From Melioribacteraceae bacterium (GTDB lineage: Bacteria > Bacteroidota > Ignavibacteria > Ignavibacteriales > Melioribacteraceae), in assembly GCA_027036655.1 (NCBI GenBank), contig JALWEC010000533.1, positions 1 to 6,210 on the forward strand: DNA of 6,210 nucleotides. The letters run 5' to 3'. The notes under the pieces were generated by a model that was not told the DNA's origin, made no database searches, and was given only the letters and a program-made list of their open reading frames with translations. Below, one piece after another: positions 1-6,210 of this stretch (its first letter is position 1; every line of letters starts with the position of its first letter). The position numbers and the translations under genes are program-made.

Positions 1-1
1 G

Positions 2-2647
2 AATAACCTTTTTGCGGAAAGAGAGAAGGAATTCGGCAATAAAGATTTTGAGATTATCGACGAAGAAATTGACGATGAACTGAAAAAGGAACTCTTCGAC
101 GATACGGAAAAAGCCGAAAGCCATATTGACGCTGATGAAGCGGAAATAAGCGTTTTCACGGATTTGGACGAACTGTTTAAAGCGGAAGCGCGTTGGGTAA
201 TCGAAACAGGCTTGGCGAGTAAAGGTTCTCCGGTTCGGCATTCATTCAAGGAAACCCCTTCTTTCGATTCCAACTTCAAGTTGCTGACAAGTTTTTTCGA
301 GGAGTATCTTAAAAAAGGTTTTAGAATAATTATTACATCCGAGAACGAACTTCAGCAGTCCCGTTTGACCGAACTTTTTTCCGAATTATCGGAAGAGACT
401 TATTTTGCTTTTGAAGATGGAAAAATCAGCGTAATTGCGCTTCCGATTAAAAGCGGTTTTATTTCATCGGAGGATAAGATAATTCTCCTTTCCGATTACA
501 AGATTTTCGGGAAGCCGTACAGAACAAAAATATCGAGCAAACACAAAAGAAAACGCTCCCGCACAAAGGAATTCGCATCGTTAAAAAAAGGGGATTTTGT
601 CGTTCACGAAACTTTCGGAATCGGCAGATACGAGGGACTTACAAAAATTAAGATTGGCGCGGTTGAGCAGGAATCGCTAAAAATTGTTTACGCCGAAGAC
701 GACGTTGTTTTTGTTAATCTTAATTTTTTGGGATTGGTAAAAAAGTTTTCTTCCAAAGAAGGAGCAACTCCCAAACTGACAAAATTGGGAAGTCCCGAAT
801 GGAGAACGTCTAAAAGAAAAGTAAAAAAAAGGATAAAAGACGCTGCGCGGGATTTGATAAAGCTTTACGCCGAAAGAAAATCGGCAAAAGGTTTCAGTTT
901 TTCGGAGGACTCGGTTTGGCAGATGGAATTGGAAGCCTCCTTCTTTTATGAGGATACGCCGGATCAGTCAAAAGTTACCGGCGAAATAAAGTCGGATATG
1001 GAAAGCGCAAGCCCAATGGACAGACTGGTTTGCGGCGATGTCGGGTTCGGGAAAACCGAGGTCGCGGTCAGGAGCGCATTCAAAGCGGTAAACGACGGGA
1101 AACAGGTCGCGGTGCTTGTTCCTACTACGATTCTTGCAGAACAGCATTTTAACACTTTCCGCGACAGACTTTCTCCTTTCCCCGTTCGCGTTGAGGAGCT
1201 TTCGCGGTTTGTGCCCAGGAAACGTCAAGTGGAAATAGTTGAGGATTTGGCGAAAGGGAAGGTTGATATCGTAATCGGAACGCACAGATTGATTTCCAAA
1301 GATATTAAGTTCAAAGATTTGGGATTGCTGATAATTGACGAAGAACACCGATTCGGCGTAATGGCAAAGGAGAAGCTGAGAAAGATGAGAACTAACGTTG
1401 ATACGCTTACGCTTACGGCGACTCCGATTCCGCGCACGCTTAATATGTCGCTGCTCGGCGCAAGGGATTTGTCGATAATTGCAACTCCTCCGCCTAATCG
1501 TCAACCGATTTTTACAAAGGTTGATGTTTTTGACGTGAAAAAAATTCGCGAGTGGATACTTAAGGAATTGGCGCGCGGCGGACAAATTTATTTTGTCCAC
1601 GACAGAGTGCAATCGATATATAAAATTTCCTCCTATCTAAAAAAATATATTCCGGAAGTAACGTTTAAAATTGCGCACGGACAGATGAAGCCCGCCGAAC
1701 TCGAAAAAGTGATTTTTGACTTTATGAATAAGAAGTTCGATATGCTGATTTCGACTAAGATAATCGAATCGGGGATTGACATACCTAACGTAAATACAAT
1801 TATTATTAATCGCGCGGACAGATTCGGTTTGGCAGAATTACATCAGTTGCGCGGGAGAGTAGGACGAGCCGAAAAACAAGCTTACGCTTATCTTCTCGTT
1901 CCTTCCTTAAAAACGATATCAAAAAAAGCGGTGCGTCGTCTGCAGGCAATCGAGGAATATACCGATGTTGGGGCGGGATTTAATTTGTCGATGCGCGATT
2001 TGGAAATTCGCGGAGCCGGAAACCTTCTCGGCACAGAACAGAGCGGCGCAATTAACGCCGTCGGTTTCGATTTGTTTCTAAAACTTCTTGACGAAGCAAT
2101 TAACGAATTGAAGAGCGATGAATTTAAAGAAGAATTTAAAGAACTTCCCGAGCACATAAACAGAACCGACACCGTGATTGATACATATTTTGAAATTGGA
2201 ATCCCCAAATCTTATATGCCAAATCAAGGAGACCGTTTGGGATTTTACACTTCACTCTTTTCTATGGTAAATATAAACGAGCTGGAGGAAATAAAGGAAG
2301 AGATGAAGGACAGATTCGGGCGTCCTCCTGAAATGGCGCAGAGAATGATGGCGGCGGCGGTAATCAAGTTCTATGCATCTTACTTAAACTTTGAGAGAGT
2401 TATTATAACCGAGAGAAAAATTATGATTGTTCTTCCCAAAGGGGATGATAAACTTTTTTATGAAGTTAAATTTCCTCCGTTGATAAATTTTGTTACGAAT
2501 AAACTCGGGAAAAACTTTCAACTTGTTCAGAACAAAAATTCGATAAAACTTGAGCTTGTTAATAATTTCAAAAATCCGGAAGAAGTGTTGTCATATCTAA
2601 TTGGATTTACGAAAGAACTAAAAGAAGAATTAATTGGGACAAAATAA
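2..2647 (+). CDS. mfd: Transcription-repair coupling factor Mfd, C-terminal 881 residues (5' partial)
   Basis: ATP-driven DNA translocase that removes stalled RNA polymerase and recruits UvrA for transcription-coupled excision repair. The frame is open from base 2 with no stop, so the start lies off the left edge. The TTG at 164 is internal. About 270 residues of a usual ~1,150 are missing, mostly the UvrB-like module. In order: a Lys/Glu-rich linker and domain 3; the CarD-like RNA-polymerase-interacting domain from about 575 (GDFVVHETFGIGRYEG); the Q-motif YEDTPDQ near 950; Walker A GDVGFGKTE (1034-1060); DEEH box (1337-1348); motif III TATP (1415-1426); motif VI QLRGRVGR (1844-1867); the TRG region, GAGFNLSMRDLEIRGAGNLL, near 1969-2030; and the C-terminal UvrA-masking domain (about 2140-2600, with DRFGRPP). 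All helicase motifs are intact, so the protein should be functional. The family call is from sequence; the mechanism is established for E. coli Mfd. Confidence 0.97.
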   Translation, partial: NNLFAEREKEFGNKDFEIIDEEIDDELKKELFDDTEKAESHIDADEAEISVFTDLDELFKAEARWVIETGLASKGSPVRHSFKETPSFDSNFKLLTSFFEEYLKKGFRIIITSENELQQSRLTELFSELSEETYFAFEDGKISVIALPIKSGFISSEDKIILLSDYKIFGKPYRTKISSKHKRKRSRTKEFASLKKGDFVVHETFGIGRYEGLTKIKIGAVEQESLKIVYAEDDVVFVNLNFLGLVKKFSSKEGATPKLTKLGSPEWRTSKRKVKKRIKDAARDLIKLYAERKSAKGFSFSEDSVWQMELEASFFYEDTPDQSKVTGEIKSDMESASPMDRLVCGDVGFGKTEVAVRSAFKAVNDGKQVAVLVPTTILAEQHFNTFRDRLSPFPVRVEELSRFVPRKRQVEIVEDLAKGKVDIVIGTHRLISKDIKFKDLGLLIIDEEHRFGVMAKEKLRKMRTNVDTLTLTATPIPRTLNMSLLGARDLSIIATPPPNRQPIFTKVDVFDVKKIREWILKELARGGQIYFVHDRVQSIYKISSYLKKYIPEVTFKIAHGQMKPAELEKVIFDFMNKKFDMLISTKIIESGIDIPNVNTIIINRADRFGLAELHQLRGRVGRAEKQAYAYLLVPSLKTISKKAVRRLQAIEEYTDVGAGFNLSMRDLEIRGAGNLLGTEQSGAINAVGFDLFLKLLDEAINELKSDEFKEEFKELPEHINRTDTVIDTYFEIGIPKSYMPNQGDRLGFYTSLFSMVNINELEEIKEEMKDRFGRPPEMAQRMMAAAVIKFYASYLNFERVIITERKIMIVLPKGDDKLFYEVKFPPLINFVTNKLGKNFQLVQNKNSIKLELVNNFKNPEEVLSYLIGFTKELKEELIGTK

Positions 2648-2703
2648 AAACAGTTTAATTTTTTTTAGATTTTGTTTAACTTTAATTATCAAAAATTCAC
2701 ATT

Positions 2704-3972
2704 TTGGACGTGCTGGAAAATAAATCAAAAGAAGAGCTGATTGAAATTATTCGGAATTTGGAAAAGTCCCGTGATGAAAATTCTTCGTCCGATTTTTTGA
2801 TGTTCCCTTTTTTTGTTGATAATATTTTGAATAACCTGCCGTTTCCCATCTATTTTTCAGACGGTTCAAAAAATATAATAAAATACAATAAATCATTCGC
2901 CGGTTTATTCGGTTTGTCTTTTCCCGAAAATCAAAAGATTCCTTTTGATGATTTGAGAAGCTACACTTCTGACGACGCTTATAAATTTTTATGCGAGGTT
3001 GAAACGCGGGAAATTAAACCTCTTAAAAAAGAGAATATTATTCCGGTTTACTCTGAAAAAAACCAAGAGCATTATTTTAAACTTTTTCTATCTCAGATTT
3101 CGGAAAATGGTAAGAAAATAAACGTCGGCACAATGCTTGAAATTACCGAACAGCTTTATCTTGAAGAGGAAATGAAACAAACTATGGAGGAATTAGCCGT
3201 TAACCGTGATTTGGCTGAAGATCAAGCACATAAGTTTATCGAGTTAAACAGAAAGTTGGAAGAATCGGAATCCAAACTTAGGCAGGCTGTTGCCGAAAAG
3301 GATAAATTCTTCTCGATTATCGCTCACGATTTACGCAGTCCCTTTACGGCTTTGCTCGGTTTTTCCGAAATTTTAGCTGAAGAAACCGAAGAATTGACAT
3401 TGGAAGAAATTAAAGAATATTCCACCCATCTACGGGATGCTATCCTCGGATTATATAAACTGCTTGAGAACCTATTAACTTGGTCCCGATTGCAGCGTGG
3501 GGCTATTCAGATGGAAAAAGTTGATATTGATCTATATAAACTGATTTTGAACATCTTCTTGGTTTTGAAAGCAAATGCCGAACAAAAAGGGATTGAGCTG
3601 AAAACAAATTTGAATTCATCGTTTATTGTTAAAGCCGATAAAATGATGATTGAGACCGTTATACGAAACTTGATTTCCAACGCTTTAAAATTTACTAAAG
3701 CCGGTGGAACAATCACGGTAAGTGCTGAAAAAGAGGGTGGATTTGTTAAAGTTTCCGTAAAAGATACTGGCGTTGGCATGCCGGAAAAAATAAGGGAAAA
3801 ACTTTTCAAAGTTGATAAACATATAACAACGCGCGGAACAAATGATGAAAAAGGGACCGGGCTTGGGCTTATAATTTCTAAAGAGTTTGTGGAAATGCAC
3901 GGCGGTAGAATATATGTTGAAAGCGAAGAAGGAAAAGGGAGCACGTTTACTTTTACGATAGCTCAGGAATGA
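2704..3972 (+). CDS. PAS-domain sensor histidine kinase, cytoplasmic
   Basis: Two-component sensor kinase that should autophosphorylate a histidine and pass the phosphate to an unidentified response regulator. In the 422-residue reading: a short charged N-terminal helix (about 5-22), a PAS-like sensor (about 34-148), a Glu/Lys-rich coiled coil (about 150-200), HisKA with phospho-acceptor His208 in FFSIIAHDLRSPF, then HATPase_c. The latter has an N-box (N322 and N326 in RNLISNALKF), G1 DTGVGM (354-359) and G2 GTGLGL (384-389). No transmembrane segment, signal peptide or receiver domain is visible. The start is uncertain. TTG at 2704 gives the longest likely form, GTG at 2710 is almost equal, and the in-frame stop at 2683 bounds it. 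The first ATG (2800) would remove the N-terminal helix but keep PAS. No Shine-Dalgarno sequence is visible. The gene lies 56 bases after mfd on the same strand, with no regulator nearby, so its signal and target cannot be inferred. Confidence 0.93.
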   Translation: MDVLENKSKEELIEIIRNLEKSRDENSSSDFLMFPFFVDNILNNLPFPIYFSDGSKNIIKYNKSFAGLFGLSFPENQKIPFDDLRSYTSDDAYKFLCEVETREIKPLKKENIIPVYSEKNQEHYFKLFLSQISENGKKINVGTMLEITEQLYLEEEMKQTMEELAVNRDLAEDQAHKFIELNRKLEESESKLRQAVAEKDKFFSIIAHDLRSPFTALLGFSEILAEETEELTLEEIKEYSTHLRDAILGLYKLLENLLTWSRLQRGAIQMEKVDIDLYKLILNIFLVLKANAEQKGIELKTNLNSSFIVKADKMMIETVIRNLISNALKFTKAGGTITVSAEKEGGFVKVSVKDTGVGMPEKIREKLFKVDKHITTRGTNDEKGTGLGLIISKEFVEMHGGRIYVESEEGKGSTFTFTIAQE

Positions 3973-3980
3973 CGTTGGCT

Positions 3981-4018
3981 GTTGAGTAATAGAATGCTTT
4001 GCATAACTCAATTTATTT
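3981..4018 (+). terminator. Possible intrinsic terminator after the histidine kinase
   Basis: A hairpin starts 9 bases after the kinase stop. The outer stem pairs TTGAGT (3982-3987) with ACTCAA (4006-4011). An asymmetric internal loop follows, then an inner stem ATGC/GCAT (3994-3997 with 4001-4004) closed by a TTT loop. The T-rich tract TTTATTT (4012-4018) comes directly after. The stem is short and low in GC, and the T tract is interrupted by an A, so this is a moderate candidate. Its right half is also the left end of the palindromic element. Confidence 0.4.
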
Positions 4019-4183
4019 GTCATTCTGAGTCCCGACAAAGTCGGGGAGAAGAATCTTAAAACCGGTAATTACACCGAATTTAGAGATATTTCGGACGGCT
4101 TTCACCTTCGTCCCCAACGAAAAGCAGTCGGGGGTAAACGTGGCGAACTCAATATGACAAATTTAGGTTATGCAAAGGTTTCT
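3991..4183. repeat. Long imperfect palindromic intergenic element (MITE- or REP-like)
   Basis: The two ends are inverted copies of each other. The left arm (3991-4030) and the reverse complement of the right arm (4146-4183) share AGAA, CTTTGCATAAC, TTTGTCAT and TGAGT in the same order, separated by short mismatches and one 3-base gap. Further inward the homology continues more weakly. CCCGAC and GGGGAGAAG on the left match CCCGAC and GGGGACGAAG on the reverse complement of the right. The right arm carries about 14 extra bases. Each half also holds its own hairpin: CCCGAC-AAA-GTCGGG (4031-4045), and an imperfect one pairing 4112-4118 with 4127-4133. AAT flanks both ends (3988-3990 and 4184-4186), a possible 3-base target duplication. 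The element fills the gap between convergent genes and encodes no protein. The TGTCATTCTGAG core resembles interspersed repeats I recall from Bacteroidota/Chlorobi-type genomes, but copy number cannot be seen here. Confidence 0.7.
4031..4045. repeat. Perfect 6-bp hairpin CCCGAC-AAA-GTCGGG inside the palindromic element
   Basis: A six-base perfect stem with a three-base loop, flanked by a further T·G wobble pair. No T tract follows it on either strand, so it does not look like an intrinsic terminator in its own right. AGTCGGGG recurs directly at 4126-4133, where it pairs imperfectly with CCCCAAC (4112-4118). The two hairpins therefore look like paired sub-structures of the larger element. Confidence 0.6.
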
Positions 4184-4191
4184 AATAATTT

Positions 4192-5097
4192 TTATTGCTG
4201 AAAAGGTTTATTCTCCACAAGGTTTTGCTCGTCATTGTTTCCCTTGTTTAATCTGTCGTCAAATAATGTAGGTATCTTATCACTTTCTAAATTGTTTTTC
4301 GCTTTCGTCTTAATAAAATCAAGACGATATTTTAGTGAAATATTTCCATTGTTATTTAACCGTTCAAGTATCATCCTATAATAATCCGGATGGATTTCGC
4401 AGCTAATAAAGTTCCTTTTGAGTTTTTTTGTTCTAATTATCTCGGAGCCGCTTCCGCCGAAGTGAATAAAAATTATGTCATTCTCTTTTGTGCTCGCTTT
4501 GACTAATAATTCAAACAAAGGCAAGGGAATTTGACAAGAATGAAATGTTTTATCTTTTGAAACATTCTTAACAAGGTCGGCATAAATCCATGAATAAGGC
4601 ATTCTCCCTTTATGTCCCATCTCAATTCTTTTCTTTATTCTCTTGTCATCGGGGTTTTGGTAGGGCTGTGCAACCTGATCTTTGTAGAAAGCATTTTGCC
4701 TGGTTTTGGTTGCATGTAATATACTGCGATGAGCTGTGGTAAATTTCCTCGGGCTGTGTCCTACATTAGAATTGTAAACCCATACGTATTCGAAAACATC
4801 ATAAGCGGCTTGGTCAAGATATTTAACCCATAAATATGCATTTTGCTTAGGATAATTAATTGTAAACAAGTTTCCCGTCGGTTTTAAAACGCGCATACTT
4901 TCTTTTATCAACTCAATATACCAATCAATATATTCATCCCATTTTTTTTTATAGTTTTTCCCGGAATAATTAATGCCTACGTTATAATCGGGATCACTGT
5001 AAATCATATCCATGGAATTATCCGGAAGCTTTTTCAAAATTGATAAAACATCCGTGTTAAAAACTTTATTCACATATTTATCGGATAAACTTTTCAT
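4192..5097 (-). CDS. Type II beta-class DNA methyltransferase (N6-adenine or N4-cytosine)
   Basis: Transfers a methyl group from S-adenosylmethionine to an exocyclic amino group in DNA, presumably protecting sites cut by the neighbouring nuclease. Domains of the 301-residue protein run in beta-class order. Catalytic motif IV is near the N-terminus (S34, then DPDYN at 35-39). A variable, probably target-recognising region lies around 110-175. Motif X-like QIPLPLFELL is at about 189-198. SAM-binding motif I FGGSG is at 213-217, and a motif II acidic residue is at E234 (SCEIHPDYY). This matches the N6_N4_Mtase family. Motif IV is unusual: DPDY replaces the common DPPY/SPPY. The polar tail after about 250 is probably flexible. 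The ATG overlaps the stop of the upstream nuclease gene (ATGA), suggesting translational coupling. The AT-rich composition differs from mfd. The base modified and the recognition site cannot be told from this sequence. Confidence 0.92.
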   Translation of the reverse strand: MKSLSDKYVNKVFNTDVLSILKKLPDNSMDMIYSDPDYNVGINYSGKNYKKKWDEYIDWYIELIKESMRVLKPTGNLFTINYPKQNAYLWVKYLDQAAYDVFEYVWVYNSNVGHSPRKFTTAHRSILHATKTRQNAFYKDQVAQPYQNPDDKRIKKRIEMGHKGRMPYSWIYADLVKNVSKDKTFHSCQIPLPLFELLVKASTKENDIIFIHFGGSGSEIIRTKKLKRNFISCEIHPDYYRMILERLNNNGNISLKYRLDFIKTKAKNNLESDKIPTLFDDRLNKGNNDEQNLVENKPFQQ

Positions 5098-5870
5098 CTT
5101 TTAATCAAATTATATTGAGCGTTTTTAATCAATTTTATGCTTGTCATATCCAATGGATTCTCGAATGTGTATTGGTAAATTTTAATGGTGGAACCCTCTT
5201 TTTTCTTTTCTCGTAATAGATAACAGCAGTTAATATTATTAATATTCAATTTATTGGAATTTTTCAAATTAAAATAAAATAAAAACGGAAAATAAATTTG
5301 GTAAACGGCGAAGTTTTCGGGAAAATTATTTTTGCCTTCAAATACGGTTACAATGCCGTTATATTCGGTTGTTAAATCAATTTCCATTTGCAAGTTGTAT
5401 GTTTTTATCTTTTCCTTTCCAATCGAGAAATTCAAAGATGTTTTAGTGCGCCTCGAACCATACATTTTAGGATTAGCTACAATATCGTCATACAAAAAAT
5501 CGTGTATTATCCTTTGATTAAAACCAACGGATAAAATATTACTTTCACTAGTATCAAATTCATTCAGAATACTTTGTCTGTATTTCCAATCGAAAATATT
5601 GTCTGGCTCAATGTTTTCAAATTTGTGAAAGCCTTTTGATATCTCCTTAATAAATTTATGTCGTCCGTTTCCAAGGTGAATAATAAAATAATCCTTTTCA
5701 GTTAAAATTTCGGGAAATCTCCGAGTGTTATCTAATTTTGTTGCGTCGAAAGGATTTCCAAAACCGATTTTCTTGGAAATTGTTCTGACCAAGTCGTTAT
5801 CAAACTCAAAATTTTTCCTTTCTTGACAAATTTTAAATATTTCTGAAATTACGTCCTGTTTTTTCCCCAT
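5094..5870 (-). CDS. Probable Type II restriction endonuclease, PD-(D/E)XK fold
   Basis: Predicted site-specific double-strand DNA nuclease, partner of the downstream methyltransferase. I do not recognise a named enzyme. What is visible in the 258 residues: an N-terminal helical segment (about 1-56) that could be a winged helix; a short HLGNGRHKFI motif (about 65-74); and a nuclease-like core. In the core, E163-I-D165 is followed twelve residues later by hydrophobic-strand residues and E178-G-K180, then Q191 with an aromatic stretch (YFPFLFYF). The D-X12-EXK spacing plus a later Gln fits PD-(D/E)XK active sites, with D165, E178 and K180 as likely metal and catalytic residues. Family memory suggests similarity to uncharacterised restriction enzymes annotated with DUF6996/DUF6997, but this is unverified. 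The ATG at 5870 is the obvious start, without a Shine-Dalgarno sequence. The gene ends in a 4-base overlap with the methyltransferase. About 29% GC locally suggests horizontal transfer. Nuclease role confidence is about 0.8. Confidence 0.8.
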   Translation of the reverse strand: MGKKQDVISEIFKICQERKNFEFDNDLVRTISKKIGFGNPFDATKLDNTRRFPEILTEKDYFIIHLGNGRHKFIKEISKGFHKFENIEPDNIFDWKYRQSILNEFDTSESNILSVGFNQRIIHDFLYDDIVANPKMYGSRRTKTSLNFSIGKEKIKTYNLQMEIDLTTEYNGIVTVFEGKNNFPENFAVYQIYFPFLFYFNLKNSNKLNINNINCCYLLREKKKEGSTIKIYQYTFENPLDMTSIKLIKNAQYNLIKR

Positions 5871-6210
5871 ATTTTAACCGTTTCTTAAATTTTAGAAATA
5901 ACTATTTATATAATTGCTTTTACGTCAATATTTACGAATGTTTTTTTTACACCAATGCCGGAAGGAATTAGATTTAAACTTATAATTTTTTATTATTTTA
6001 CCAAAATATTTTTTACTTGATTACAAAGTTTAAAGTTAAAATAATGAAAGACACCGCAGCTTCAATCGGAAATACAGAGGAAAAGGCAAAAAGTCAAACT
6101 TAGTTGAAAATATATTTTTCAAGAACTCCGTCCTCAAAATCAAGCAAACTTAGATTGATTTAGTTTTCATTCTGCTATTATTGCTTTTCTCAATAAATGT
6201 AACTTCTTAT
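5871..6210. other. AT-rich gene-free stretch upstream of the restriction-modification operon
   Basis: I see no convincing gene in these 340 bases. The longest ATG-started plus-strand reading I noted is 19 codons (6044-6103), without a ribosome binding site. The promoter of the minus-strand operon must lie here or further right. A minus-strand TTGACG (5928 to 5923) is followed by TATAAA (5910 to 5905), but the 12-base spacer is too short for a standard promoter. The 9-base sequence CAAACTTAG occurs twice, at 6095-6103 and 6145-6153. A minus-strand frame is open from the right edge to a TGA at 6167-6169, so the end of another gene could enter the window there. There are too few residues to call it. 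Confidence 0.5.

Noticed and set aside
968..1612. 214-codon minus-strand reading frame opposite mfd
   Set aside because: It lies wholly across the conserved helicase core of Mfd, is rich in Arg, Cys, His and Asn in the pattern of an antisense shadow, and shows no recognisable domain.
2648..2703. Bacteroidota-type promoter between mfd and the kinase
   Set aside because: TAGATTTTG at 2666-2674 resembles TAnnTTTG but has one extra base between TA and TTTG. I saw no convincing -33 partner or terminator hairpin in this 56-base gap.
3507..4038. Minus-strand frames of 145 and 117 codons opposite the kinase catalytic domain
   Set aside because: They overlap the well-supported HATPase_c region, show no family features, and one runs into the palindromic element. 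They are shadows of the kinase gene.
4030..4201. Stop-free plus-strand stretches through the palindromic element
   Set aside because: Two frames stay open for 30 to 50 codons, but neither has a good start or ribosome binding site. The sequence is better explained as a structured repeat.
5905..5928. Sigma70-like promoter for the restriction-modification operon
   Set aside because: TTGACG and TATAAA are present on the minus strand, but the spacer is only 12 bases and no better -10 lies at 16 to 18 bases. A Bacteroidota-type TAnnTTTG was not found either.
6044..6103. 19-codon ATG reading frame on the plus strand
   Set aside because: Too short, no ribosome binding site, no recognisable sequence. 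An open frame of this length is expected by chance.
6167..6210. Possible 3' end of a minus-strand gene entering from the right edge
   Set aside because: One frame is open for 13 codons to a TGA at 6167-6169, but there is too little sequence to tell it from chance. The neighbouring frame has a stop at 6207-6209.

Overview
The window looks like a chromosomal segment from a moderately AT-rich member of the Bacteroidota/Ignavibacteriota (FCB) group. Three things suggest this. The Mfd core reads like FCB Mfd proteins, with a YEDTPDQ Q-motif. The histidine kinase has the FFSIIAHDLRSPF H-box common in that group. The intergenic palindrome carries a TGTCATTCTGAG-type arm that I associate with interspersed repeats of these genomes. 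None of the starts examined has a clear Shine-Dalgarno sequence, which also fits. The assignment is inference, not proof.

Left part, plus strand. Positions 2-2647 encode the C-terminal 881 residues of the transcription-repair coupling factor Mfd, with the N-terminus lying off the left edge. After a 56-base gap comes a soluble PAS-containing sensor histidine kinase (2704-3972), which probably starts at a non-ATG codon. No response regulator lies beside it. These two genes have ordinary composition and look like resident chromosomal genes.

Middle. The roughly 220-base gap between the kinase and the convergent genes on the right (3973-4191) is almost filled by a long imperfect palindrome (about 3991-4183). 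A candidate AAT direct repeat flanks it. Its left end forms part of a hairpin with a T-rich tail that could terminate the kinase transcript.

Right part, minus strand. Two genes overlap by 4 bases (ATGA) and form a compact operon, read from right to left. The first is a 258-residue protein with a PD-(D/E)XK-type nuclease core (5094-5870). The second is a 301-residue beta-class N6-adenine/N4-cytosine DNA methyltransferase (4192-5097). Together they look like a Type II restriction-modification pair with the nuclease translated first. Hand counts on sampled lines give about 29% GC here against about 44% in Mfd, which suggests horizontal acquisition. The last 340 bases (5871-6210) hold no convincing gene and probably carry the promoter of the pair.

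Nothing here amounts to a clearly new system. The most distinctive items are the little-characterised nuclease with its DPDY-motif methyltransferase partner, and the palindromic element beside them.
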